Origin: Cunninghamella blakesleeana
Lineage: Eukaryota > Mucoromycota > Mucoromycetes > Mucorales > Cunninghamellaceae
Direction of reading: 5' to 3'
NCBI GenBank assembly: GCA_017871115.1
Contig: JAFCIZ010000005.1
Span: forward strand, 186,001 to 250,000
DNA: 64,000 nt
Below, one piece after another: positions 53,483-64,000 of this stretch; positions within the stretch are counted from its first letter, which is position 1, and the number at the start of each line of letters is the position of its first letter. The translations under genes were made by a program, and so were the position numbers. The notes under the pieces are model-generated. The model ran no database searches, was not told the origin of the DNA, and saw only the letters and a list, made by a program, of their open reading frames with translations.

Positions 53483-56400
53483 TCATGAATCTATTGATAC
53501 ATTTAATCCCCTTTCAATATCCAGCCGATTTTGAATAAATTTATTCAAGTCTTCCATAGCTTCACCAAATCCTTTGTCTTGTACTTTACATAGTTTCCGT
53601 ACCCATTTTGATAATCCATTTAAGTTTCTTGGTTCTGTGAATCGTTCCTCTAATAAAATGATAGCACCTATTATACGGAATTATTAGTATTAAAACTACT
53701 GGTTTTCTTTTTAATCATCACTCATTTTTTAATATTCACATATATATTTATATTTTACCCCAATCCTAATAAAAATAATAACAATAATAATATTATAGAT
53801 TAATAAACAATTATTCATCGAATTACTAGCCTATTTATTATTTTATAATTTTTAATATACATATAGTGTACTTACATTTTTATGACGAATACAACGGCCA
53901 AGGGCTTGGTTGATGGCTTATAATTATAATAAAATAATACGTGTATATTAAAAATCAATAACTTGATAATGAAGCTGATTATATTGTTACTTACCTCGGA
54001 AACCTTGAATTGTGTACCAATCATTCCCACTAATGATTTTTCGATAAGGATGTTGCCTTTTTTTATTATCATTATACTTTTTTTTTAAAGATATTTTCGA
54101 ATCCTTACTATTATATTATAATAATAAATAGAAAGTTTTGATAAATAGTCGAACAAATTTTCAAAGTTACACAAATGTTTATATATATATATGTATATAT
54201 ATATTTAATATATTGTGCTTACATGCTTGGGTAAGGAATACCGACTGCTATTACAGCACGACAGTTATTATCAGTAAAATCTATGCCTTCACTAATTTTT
54301 CCACGATATACCTAGCAGTAGTAAGAAAAATAAAAAAATAACACATAAATAAACAGATGCACTTTTTTTTCTTAAAAAACATACATATGTATATCAATAT
54401 TATAAATGACTTACAGCAAAAAATAGGGCTCCAGTATTTCCATCGTTAGTAAACATGTAATCATCTTCTACTTCCTCTATTGTATTGTAAAATTTCTTTA
54501 ACATTGCTTTAAATTTTGCTTTATTATCGCCTTGTGGCTCTAGAAATAGGAAATAACAAATAAAATAACCATGGTTAATGTAACGTACATATATAATGAA
54601 AATGAAATTTATATGTAAAATGAAATATAACTTTTACCAATAAAGATTTTCTTCTTAGATTCCATCTGATTATAGATTCCAGTTGACTGTAAAACCATTA
54701 TTTATATTAGATAATCATGGTTATAAAATCATTATTATATTTTTGTGAAAATGGTGATTCTTTTTCGATATTTTTTTAAAAAAAGAGAAAAAATACTTTA
54801 CCTTCCATCGATTAATTAATTTATGTAAGGTTGAGTAAGATGGTAAAAAGCAAAGAACACCAAATGGTACAGCATTAATAATAGATACTATAGCTATTTA
54901 TTATTATTATTATCGTTTTTAAAGAAAGTAAATGAATTAATAAAATAAGATAGACGAAATAAAAAATGTTAATATTTGGTATATAAATTCATAAATCTTA
55001 AAATAAAATTATTTTATAATACATACATTCACCAATATCATCTTGGTATTGAAATGACTCTAATGAAGAATACACTCCTTTGAGTGTAACACCATTTGGG
55101 CTATGTGTTTTATTAATATTTTATATTAATAAAAGAAAGTAATAAATTTAGTGTTAGGGGCAGTTATTTATAGTCTATTTATTTCTATTATATTTTTTTT
55201 TACTTTCAGTTATATATACATACCCAACAGGAATAGAACTAATCCAAACTTGTGATGGGTGGATAACATGATTGGCTTCTACGTTTAAAGAGCTGATATT
55301 GTTTTTAATGAGTAAGTAATAAAAATATACTAAACTTCAAGCTTTTTTTTTTTTTTTTTTTTGATTTTATAAATATGCAACATACAAATTTGTTTCAAGC
55401 TCTGTAGCAAAGGTATCAAGCTATCAAAAAAAAAAAAAAAAATGCATGAAGTAAAATTAATAGCTAATAATTATGAATGTATTTATATATGTTAACTGCC
55501 AGTCCTTTTTAATACTTACAGGAGACAATGTTCCGCTAGTTAAAATAAGTGAATGTGCAGACGATGATAATTCTTGAAATATAACCCCAGGATTATGACA
55601 CCTAAAGAAAAAAAAAATATTTTGAACTTTTAATAATTGTTATTATTATTATTTCATTTTTAAAAAATAAAATAATATAAAGACCATGCTCATAATTTAA
55701 GAAAGGTTTTACCAAAATCCGAGTTTAAATACCCATGAAGCATCTATTCATTTAAACAATAAATAAAAAAAAGATACATAAATATTTATATAAGTTAAAT
55801 AATGGTATATATGTAAAGGTGTTTTATTTTATATGTATATTAATTACCTCTTTCAAAATTACTTGGTCGGTGTATTTTTTTTATTAATGCCATACTATAA
55901 TCTTGTGCTCTATTATCTTCTTCCTTAAATAAAAAGTTGAATATCATGAAAAGAGCTAAGCCGAATAAAAAAAAAATATCAGTGAATCAATAATAAATGC
56001 TATTAGTATAAGAACCGTTGTATATATATTGATACCTTCAAGATGCCTTAGCGCCCATATCGTAATGCATTCTGGCAAATGCTGTGTTCCATTATCATCG
56101 ATTACAAATGTACTTGAATGCACTTCTTTTTCTTCTTGTGATATTCTTTCAGTATTTTTTCTTATTTCATCGGCGTGACTCTTTACTCTTTTAAATGCTG
56201 GTATTATGGTTGTATTTAATGTTGTAGAATTGATACGAAGTTCCTCCAACTTATGTGTGATTTCACTGCCAGACCATCTATGAATTAAGTTAATTAAAAT
56301 AATAATAATAGCAGTGTTAATATCATATGAAATGCATTCGTTTATTTTTATTTTATTTTATTTGTTTCTTTAATCAATTCTTATGCTTTTATATACAAGA

Positions 56401-59400
56401 TAGATAATATATATATATATATTTACACATGTATATGTTTTTCATATTCCTTAATAATAAAAGTATTATTAGGCTCAACCACCCATTCTAAAAGTACATT
56501 AATTACCTAGAAATAATGTAGATAATGAAAAATAATAAAAATGATTACTAAGAAGTTATATTGTTTGAATGAATTATTATTAACTAATGAATTAAAATTA
56601 TACTTACAAAAAGCATGATATCATGATCTTCTACTAGATTACCACCACGGATCACTAAATCTAATTCCTTTTGTAAATTTATTAAATCGACTTCTGTTAT
56701 TTCAAAAGACCCAACTTCTCGGGCAATGTCCTCAATATTATGTGCTACCACCAATTAAAAAATAAAATAAAAAAAAAAAAAACATGTTTATTAATAATTA
56801 AAAGTACAATTTTTTATATTGTTTTTTATATGTGTTTATGTATTTACCTTCATCGAATATAACAATATTGTCTTTGACTTTAATTTCCATTATATCCCTA
56901 ATAACTTTATAAATAAAAATAAAAAAGGAATGCGTAAATATAAAAAAATCATTATTTTTATTATAACTCCTCTTTTCCTTTCATTCCCTCTCAGCAATAT
57001 GTTTTGAATATTAAAATGTACATACTTGGATCAATTACATAGTTATATGGACAAAATACAAGTTCTGCCTGTTCAAAAAGACTACGAGTTGCATAATATG
57101 GGCAACCTAGTAAAGATATGAAAACGATATAATAGCTAATTTAACAAATATTTCCATCTATATTTATTTATATATATATATTACCTCCTACAGCTTTTCC
57201 AAGCTTTACTACTTCTTCAATATCCCACACTTTCCCGCTATTTGGTCTAAACTTGTCATGAGATAAAAACTTTTTAGTTCCATTTCCATAATAACACCGT
57301 TCGTTGTCTAAAAGTTCCATACTTATAATAAAATGTATATTTAGCGTATATAAAAAACATATAATATATTATATACATGTATTTATATATAGAAATGTTA
57401 CCATTTATCAGATATATTTGGCCCCTTTGATATTTTTCCATGTACTATTTATCAATAATATATTTAAAAATAAAGTTAAAATTCATATATATATTTATCT
57501 CTATGAATACAATTTTTAACTATCATAAAAAAAAATTTTTTTAAATAAAAAACAGTAAATTTATATATATTACCACACATTTGTTCACGACTTCCCAATA
57601 TTGTCATTCTAGGTCTATAGTTTGTATAATCTCTTAACTCATGAATAAGCTGTTCTATTTGTTTATGTCTTTGTTTAAAAAAGCAAATAAATAAAAATAA
57701 AATAATAGATAAAAATGAATTGGGTTAGTATATTTTATTCAATTTACATTTACATTTACATTTATATATTATATTATATTATATTATATTATATTATTGC
57801 ATTATAATTTTACGTTCTACTACAGACATAAATTTTTGGAATTTTTTCTTCATTAGTTGATGAATCATGTGTTGCATCTTCAATTATTTCTATAATAGCT
57901 GAAGTTGATGATGTTACTAGAGTTGGTGATGATGGTACTGGTGGTGGTAGTGATTCTGTTATATTTTCAATAACTGTTTTTTTTTCTATATACTCTTTCT
58001 TTATAGTTTGATTGAGTTCATTTTCATTGTTACTGTTACTGTTGTTGTAATCAGAGTTGTTTGCTTTAATTGGAAAATAGTTTGACTTGTCGTTACTATC
58101 ATTTATGGTGGTATCATCCTCTATCAGTATGTAATTTGATTTTTCTATAAGCGTCGATTTGTGTACATTAGTATGCAAATTCATATCAATTTGGTTTTTG
58201 TTATCATTATCGTTTTTATTTGTATCAGTATCAGTGTTAGAGTTAATATTAGTATAATTAGCATTTTTATTTATGGATTGAGTTGACAATTTGGTTTTTC
58301 TTCTTTTTGAAACAGGTACAGGTTGAAAGTCATCATCATCATCAGTATCTAGATTAATTATTGGAATTATGAGCTTTTTTGAAGAATGGCTGCTACTACT
58401 TTTTTTTATATTCTTTTTACAATGTCTATCCTCATCATCACCATCATTGTTCCCTTTAATTACTCTACTTGGTGATAGAGGCAATAATAAATTTTCTTTT
58501 TTGATATCATTGATCGGTTGGTGTATTTCTGCTGAAGTGTTTCTTTCTTCTTTCTTTATTTCGCTTATTTCTACTTGGTTGTTATTTTTACCATCATTTT
58601 CTTTTTTGATTTTATGTATTTCCACAGAATTTTCTTTTTTTAGGTTCTTGTTATCTGATTCCTTATATTGTGCCGTTACTTGCTCTGATAATTGACGTAG
58701 TATTTCTAATTTTTTTGAATAATAATCCATGTCTCCTTGATTTATATCTTCTTGTTTTAAATGTACATCTTGATTCATTTCTTCTTGTTTTAGATCTACA
58801 TCTTGATCCATTTCTGTTTGCTTTAGAGATGATTCATATTTTAATTCTATTTTCTTTCTTAATTCATTGATTTTATATTCACGCCATGCTAAAAAAGTTA
58901 AATCAAACAAAATAAATAGTAATAAAAATAATTGAATATATTAATATATGCATATTATAAAATTTTTTATAAAAAATTATGCATTGCTTTCGTTTTATTT
59001 TAGGTTACCAAGAGCTCCACAAAGTATAGCGAGGGATTTCCCAGAGCCTATTCAAATAATATATACATATATAAGTATATTTGTTTACAAGAAAAAATCT
59101 AAATAATAGTTGGCTTTCCTCGGTATTTTATATTATACATAAACAATACCTGTTGGGCTTTCTAATAAAGCATTTTCAGATTTTTTTAAAGCTTGTACGA
59201 TCTATAAATTAATGTAGTTTAATATATTGACATCAGCTCTATATTATATTTTATAAGAGTGAAAGAATATAAAAAATTATAACATACTTTTGCCATTAGT
59301 TGTATTTGAGCTGGATCTATTAAAAAAATAATATATTTCAGTCAATAATTTTTTAGATTTATTTAAAGTGTTTTATTAATAAAAAGGACGTGAGATTCAT

Positions 59401-59547
59401 TATTTTACAAGGTTGAAAAGGAAATTGTATAGGAACACCATTGATAGGAATGGTACGAAAGTTATGTACTTTTTTTATTTTAGTTGATGTTTCAGCAGGC
59501 TCATATTTAAGATACTCTTGTTGCCATTTTGGTATTTTATTTGACAT
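53483..59547 (-). CDS. FANCJ/BRIP1-like iron-sulfur DNA helicase
   Basis: Superfamily-2 helicase of the XPD/FANCJ group, which unwinds DNA at crosslinks and G-quadruplexes. About 20 or more exons. The start [18 protein letters not shown] and Walker [18 protein letters not shown] match FANCJ rather than CHL1 or XPD. An exon of about 1.1 kb (58889-57827) inserts about 350 residues before motif Ia ([20 protein letters not shown]). The four Fe-S cysteines are visible: MCVHGK, KCMELL, RCYYGN and [11 protein letters not shown]. Walker B is IVIFDEAHNIED. Later [20 protein letters not shown] and the motif VI region [13 protein letters not shown] are found, and the protein ends ...GLNVSIDS, without the long BRCA1-binding tail of animals. 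I verified many but not all exon joins. Head-to-head with TRS23. Confidence 0.88.
57745..57797. repeat. (ACATTT)n and (ATATT)n short tandem repeats in an intron
   Basis: Three ACATTT units lead into about seven ATATT units, within an intron of the FANCJ-like gene. Confidence 0.85.
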
Positions 59548-59735
59548 AATCTCTTTATTTAAAAAAGAAAGAGGAAAAGTATAAAAAAATTATATAAAAA
59601 AAAGACAAGGAACGAAAAATACTCGAAATTTTAAATTTAAAAAAGGCAAAGCAAAAAAAAATTAAAACTCAGTTTTTGACTTTCTCTTCCTCTCTCTCTC
59701 TCTCCTCTCCCCTTTAACTTTTTCCTTTTATTTTT
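59548..59735. promoter_or_regulatory. Bidirectional promoter FANCJ-like / TRS23
   Basis: 188 bp between two start codons. A strongly pyrimidine-rich tract (CT repeats, 59682-59732) leads directly into the TRS23 ATG, the usual look of a fungal core promoter or transcription start region. Confidence 0.6.
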
Positions 59736-60398
59736 ATGATATATTCATTATATATTGTCAACAAAGCTGGTGGGCTTGTTTATCAAAAAGATTTTACAGA
59801 AAATCTTGCAAAATTATCAAGTAATGATTATCTTGTATTAGCTGGTACTTTTCATGGGTACGATGATTTTAAAATTTTATAAAATAAATAAAATAAGGAA
59901 CGATAGTCATCTAAACTTGTACATTCTTTTTCTTTTTCATTTTTTTCTTTCTTTCAATATTCAACAGGGTACATGCAATTACTTCTAAAATTTCACCTAT
60001 TTATAATTCATCCGGCATTGAAATGTTAGAGGCTGATAACTTTAAGTTATATTGTTTTCAAACTTTAACAGGTAAAATAATAATACTAATAACATCACAT
60101 ATAACGGTACCTTCTATCGTTGTTATTAATATTACTATTATTTAAGCGTGTAAATAAGCTCTGATCATGCTAATAATAATTATTTTTTATTTTATTTTAT
60201 TTTTATTTCTTAGGTACAAAGTTTCTTCTTATCACAGCTCCTCAACAAAATAATGTGGATCCTTATATGAAAGCAATATATGACATTTATAGTGATTTTG
60301 TAATGAAAAATCCTTTCCATACACCAGAAATGCCTATACGATCTGAACAATTTGATCAATCTTTATTAAAGCTTATTAAAAGCATCAATGGCCAATGA
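59736..60398 (+). CDS. TRS23: TRAPP complex subunit TRS23 (TRAPPC4)
   Basis: Core subunit of the TRAPP complexes, the exchange factor for the Ypt1/Rab1 GTPase in ER-Golgi traffic. Three exons (59736-59857, 59968-60071, 60214-60398) give 136 aa. The start [20 protein letters not shown] is typical, and [20 protein letters not shown] and [20 protein letters not shown] are near-identical to the family consensus. The PDZ-like insertion of longer fungal and animal forms is absent, so this is the short longin-domain-only form. Confidence 0.93.
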
Positions 60399-60689
60399 TT
60401 ATATGTGATAGATTAAGGAAGTGCTGATAAACAATTAGTTATATGTATCTATAATTCGTGTATTTGGGAAGCTTTTATTATCATTATTATTAAATTGTTG
60501 TTACTTTTTTTTTTTTTTTTTTTGAATTATATGGCATAATAAAATCTACAAGTTTAAATAAAAAGGAAAAAAAATGTGTATATATATATTTATATGGAAA
60601 ATAATAGTATAAAAAGGTTAAAGAGCTGTAAAAAAAATGTAATGGATGATGGGATAAAAAGATAATATGACATATATAAAAAACTCAAT
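60399..60689. other. Convergent 3' region TRS23 / mL43
   Basis: 291 bp between the two stop codons with T and TA runs; 3' UTRs only. Confidence 0.6.
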
Positions 60690-61332
60690 TTAAATAGTAT
60701 GGGGATTAGAATGGAAAGGTGACCAAATACCACGTACACTTTCGGTAGTAGAAATAACTGGTTTTTTAGCAAGATTTTTCATTTTTTCACCACTTGAATC
60801 ACGAAGAAGCTTAACTTTGGTTGCAATTTCATTAGGAAGCATATTGCGAGTACAGATAGCTTTTTCTCTTCCATTTACTATATAATAATAATATATAAAT
60901 AACAATATGTAAAATAAGTATAAATATTACTGTATTCCTTTACCAAAATAAAAAAAAGTAATAAAAAAAAGTAAATGTCAAATAGATTATTATTATTGTG
61001 CTTACAATATTCTCCACGAATAATAGGGTGATGAGCTTTTCGTTGTTGTACTACAATTTCGATTTGTGGGTTTTCTTTAGCAAATTGTACAAGATCTTTC
61101 TTGATATAATTTCTGACAGGATCAATATATATAAAAAGGTTATTATTAGTTGTATATCTTTATTTTTAACTAAAAATGAAGTAAATATTTATTTTAATCT
61201 TTGACGTACTTACATCATGCCTTTATTACTTCCCCACGATTCACAGTAATTAAATACAAGCTTACGACATTGAAGTACAAAAGCTCCAGTTCCATTATTT
61301 GTTTTAGCTAAAAGTTTATTTGCTACTGACAT
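60690..61332 (-). CDS. Mitochondrial large-subunit ribosomal protein mL43 (MRPL51 family)
   Basis: Structural protein of the mitochondrial ribosome, imported from the cytosol. Three exons (61332-61214, 61112-61006, 60877-60690) give 137 aa. NNGTGAFVLQCRKLVFNYCE, SWGSSKGM, IKKDLVQFAKENPQIEIVVQ, HHPIIRGEYLNGREKAICTR and EIATKVKLLRDSSGEKMKNL follow the L51/S25/CI-B8 fold pattern of fungal MRPL51. Head-to-head with MRD1 over 208 bp. Confidence 0.92.
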
Positions 61333-61540
61333 ATTTATTGTGGAGAAAAAAATAATTTTGAAGAATAAGGAAGAAAAAAAAAATGTTGCCCTGTTAAAAA
61401 AAAAAAAAAGAGAAAGCTTGCTGAATTTTAAAAATTCTCCGTGACCTTTTTTAATTTTTTTTTCTGCTTGAGCTTTTTTACTCCACCCAGTTTTTTTTTT
61501 CCATTCTTTTTTATTTTTTAGATCTTATACATAAAAAATA
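61333..61540. promoter_or_regulatory. Bidirectional promoter mL43 / MRD1
   Basis: 208 bp between divergent genes, including a poly-T tract and a CTCCACCC-like spot near 61481. Assigned from position only. Confidence 0.55.
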
Positions 61541-64000
61541 ATGTAAGTTTTTCCCGGAATACTATATATAAAAAAATGAATCAGTAGAGAAAAATATTAA
61601 TTACATGTATTTAATAAATGAATATATAGGTCTCGATTGATTGTTAAGAATTTACCAAAAGATTTGACAGAAGCCAAGTTCAAGGAACACTTTTCGAAAA
61701 AAGGCGAAGTGACAGATGCCAAACTTATGCGTACAAAGTGAGGATCAAAAATCATTTATTTTTTTATTAAATGATTATTTCTAAGGTTTTTTCTTTATGA
61801 TTTACCATTTTCTTCTTCTTTTCTTTTACTTCTTACTCTATATATAGGGAAGGCTCTTCTCGCCGCTTTGGTTTTATCGGATTTAGAAATGAAAAAGCAG
61901 CAGAAGAAGCCCTCAAATATTTCAATGGAACTTTTATACATACTTCTAAGATTGTTGTTGAAAAGGCTATTCCTGTAAGTAATTATATATATAAGGATAT
62001 AATTCAAAATCTACATCTTCATATATTTACAAATTATATATTTTTATTTCTTATTTTTAACTGATAGTATGGATCTGAAGCTATACCACGTGCATGGAGT
62101 AAATATACAGAAGGAACATCAGCTAATATTCGATTAACAGGAGGCAACGAAGTGAAATCCAATAAAAAGAATGAATTTCAAGTAGAGGAGACTGAAGCCT
62201 TCAAAGAGCAAAAGGAAAAGTTAATAAAACACATCAATCAATTAAAAGCAGATGAAACAGATCCAAAATTACGTGAATATTTAGATGTTATGACCTCTCG
62301 ATCAAAAGGAAAAACTTGGACTAATGATGATCTTGCTACTTTAAAATCTTACACGGAATCAAAACTTCATTTAAATGGAAACAATGATGATGATGAAAAG
62401 GAAAAGGAAAGAAACGTAGCAGCCAATATACATGATTCAGACGATGATTTATATGATGATTTACCATTCAACAGTGAAAAGAAGAAGAAAGATAATGATG
62501 ATGAAGAAGATGAAATAATGGATGATGAAGATAGTAAGAATGATAATGAATTAGTTGATACACCTATGGATGAAAATAACAACAGTAATGATAAAGATGA
62601 AGCTGATGATTTACCCGAACGCGCAAAATTAATTGCAGAACAAGAATCTAAAGAAACAAATCCTGTTGATTTAATTGAGGATACTGGTCGTTTATTTGTA
62701 CGAAATTTACCTTATTCTTGTACAGAACAAGATTTACGCGAAGCATTTGAAAAATATGGCCCATTATCTGAGGTAATATGCTGATATAACTTGTATACAT
62801 AAAGAAAATAAGAAAAAGGGAATATTAAATAATGCATAACGATAATTGTCACTGAAAAAAAAATTTTTTTTTTGTGTGATATATATGTTTTTTTATAAAA
62901 TAATAACAATATAGGTCCACATGCCTATATCTAGAGATACTAAACAATCTAAAGGATATGCTTATATACTATACTTATTACCCGAGCATGCTGTAAAAGC
63001 TTATAAGGATCTTGATATGAAATCATTCCAAGGGCGTTTATTACATATTTTACCTGCTAAAGAAAAGCCAGTTTCTAAAGAAGAAGAAATTTATGGCCCT
63101 AATGGTACCAAGCTTAGTTCAATTAAAAAAGAAAAGGAAAAAAAACGAAAAAACTTGGCTGGTAGTGATTTCAACTGGAACTCTCTCTATATGAGTGTAA
63201 GTATTATATCTTTTTTTGATATTATTGTTATTAAATATATATAAATACGTAAATAGGTTTTAAAATTAATTATTATAATTGATTTATTTTATTTATTTTA
63301 AATAAAATAAAATAGAGCGATGCTATTGCTGAATCCATTGCAGATCGTTTAGGTATAGCTAAATCAGAACTTTTGAACGCAGAAGCAGACAATGTAGCTG
63401 TTCGATTAGCATTAGCAGAAACACAAATCATAGCAGAAACCAAAGAGTTTTTTGAAAAACATGGTATTGAATTGGATAATTTTGGTAAAAAAGAACGAAG
63501 TCCAACTGTGATCTTGGTGAAAAACATTCCTTATAGTACAACAGAAGAAGAATTACGTGGACTTTTTGGCAAATTTGGTGATTTAGGTAGAGTATTGATT
63601 CCTCCAGCAAACACAATGGCCGTGGTTGAATTTTTAGAACCTAGTGAAGCTCGTCGTGCCTTCCAATCCCTTGCATATCGTCGATTTAAGGATACATTGA
63701 TTTATTTAGAAAAAGCACCTATGAATATCTTTAAAGAGAAATTCGATTCTAATAGTGAAGATGCTAAAAAGGTTAACGCTAAAACAGTTGCTACTGGTGG
63801 TGCAGATATTTTGGAATTGGATTCAACAGCAAAGAAGAATAAGGAAGATAATGACGACGATGTTGATCTTGCAGCTGTGTCTACTCTATTCGTTAAAAAT
63901 CTCAATTTTGAAACAACACCCGAATCCTTAAAAAAAGCTTTCTCCGGTATTGAAGGCTATCGATCCTCTCGTATTAATGTTAAACCTAATAGTAAACAAC
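61541..64000 (+). CDS. MRD1: Ribosome biogenesis protein MRD1 (multi-RRM), partial at right edge
   Basis: Binds pre-rRNA in the U3 processome and is needed for 18S rRNA release. Exons seen: 61541-61542, 61630 to about 61739, 61848-61974, 62068-62772, 62915-63194 and 63316 to the window end. The start codon is assembled by splicing: AT at 61541-61542, intron GTAAGT...ATATAG, then G at 61630, giving [18 protein letters not shown], the expected MRD1 start. RRM1 includes [21 protein letters not shown] linker with long Asp/Glu/Lys/Asn runs (62370-62600) follows. RRM2 is [23 protein letters not shown]3 is [20 protein letters not shown], and RRM4 begins [20 protein letters not shown], cut by the window end. 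RRM5 and RRM6 are expected beyond. Confidence 0.9.

Noticed and set aside
58369..58870. Plus-strand ORFs opposite the FANCJ insertion (108 and 66 aa)
   Set aside because: Antisense of an Asp/Lys/Glu/Ser-rich exon; the composition (Ser/Phe/Leu) is a mirror of it.

Overview
The window is nuclear DNA from an AT-rich filamentous fungus, most likely an early-diverging one (Mucoromycota, probably Mucorales). This rests on the very AT-rich non-coding DNA, genes broken by many short GT...AG introns (50-150 nt) but still closely spaced, and the gene content: a FANCJ-type helicase, branched-chain keto-acid dehydrogenase E2, a DASH (Dam1) subunit, a Ded1-type helicase and an orphan protein of a type I associate with Mucorales. 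The phylum is an inference. I found no prokaryotic operons, no tRNA or rRNA, no CRISPR array and no intact transposon.

Layout. 1-14 kb is gene-dense: a GH5 steryl-glucosidase/endoglycoceramidase-like gene running off the left edge (-), a Kre9/Knh-type GPI-anchored wall protein (+), exosome subunit MTR3 (-) head-to-head with Golgi tether COG5 (+), a doubtful two-exon micro-gene (-), DASH subunit DAM1 (-) and NMD factor UPF3 (-). 14-17.8 kb is a gene desert. 17.5-22.6 kb holds a tandem pair of amino-acid permeases (+, +) that share promoter blocks and exon stretches. 23.8-26.1 kb is a siderophore-iron transporter (-). 27.4-32.9 kb carries an anillin/Bud4-like PH protein (+) and the DEAD-box helicase DED1 (+). 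33.7-38.4 kb is glutamine-rich Mediator subunit MED25 (-). 40.9-42.7 kb is the BCKDH E2 subunit (-). 42.7-48 kb is a second desert. 48-50 kb is an orphan protein with a degenerate nuclease-like motif (+). 51.3-52.6 kb is exosome subunit RRP45 (-). 53.5-59.5 kb is a large FANCJ/BRIP1-like helicase (-), head-to-head with TRAPP subunit TRS23 (+). Mitochondrial ribosomal protein mL43 (-) is head-to-head with MRD1 (+), which runs off the right edge.

Themes. Most genes are housekeeping genes for RNA metabolism (MTR3, RRP45, UPF3, DED1, MRD1), Golgi traffic (COG5, TRS23), transcription (MED25), chromosome maintenance (DAM1, FANCJ) and nutrient uptake (permease pair, siderophore transporter). I spliced most genes by hand; for COG5, MTR3, both permeases, the siderophore transporter, the anillin-like gene, DED1, MED25, DBT, RRP45, TRS23, mL43, UPF3 and the orphan gene, the exon sums are exact multiples of three with a single terminal stop, which supports those models.

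Best leads: a SUMO-motif-rich insertion inside the FANCJ-like helicase, a DED1 stop codon that overlaps a perfect splice donor (two C-termini), an MRD1 start codon split by an intron, the orphan protein at 48 kb, and the mosaic identity plus shared promoter block of the permease pair.
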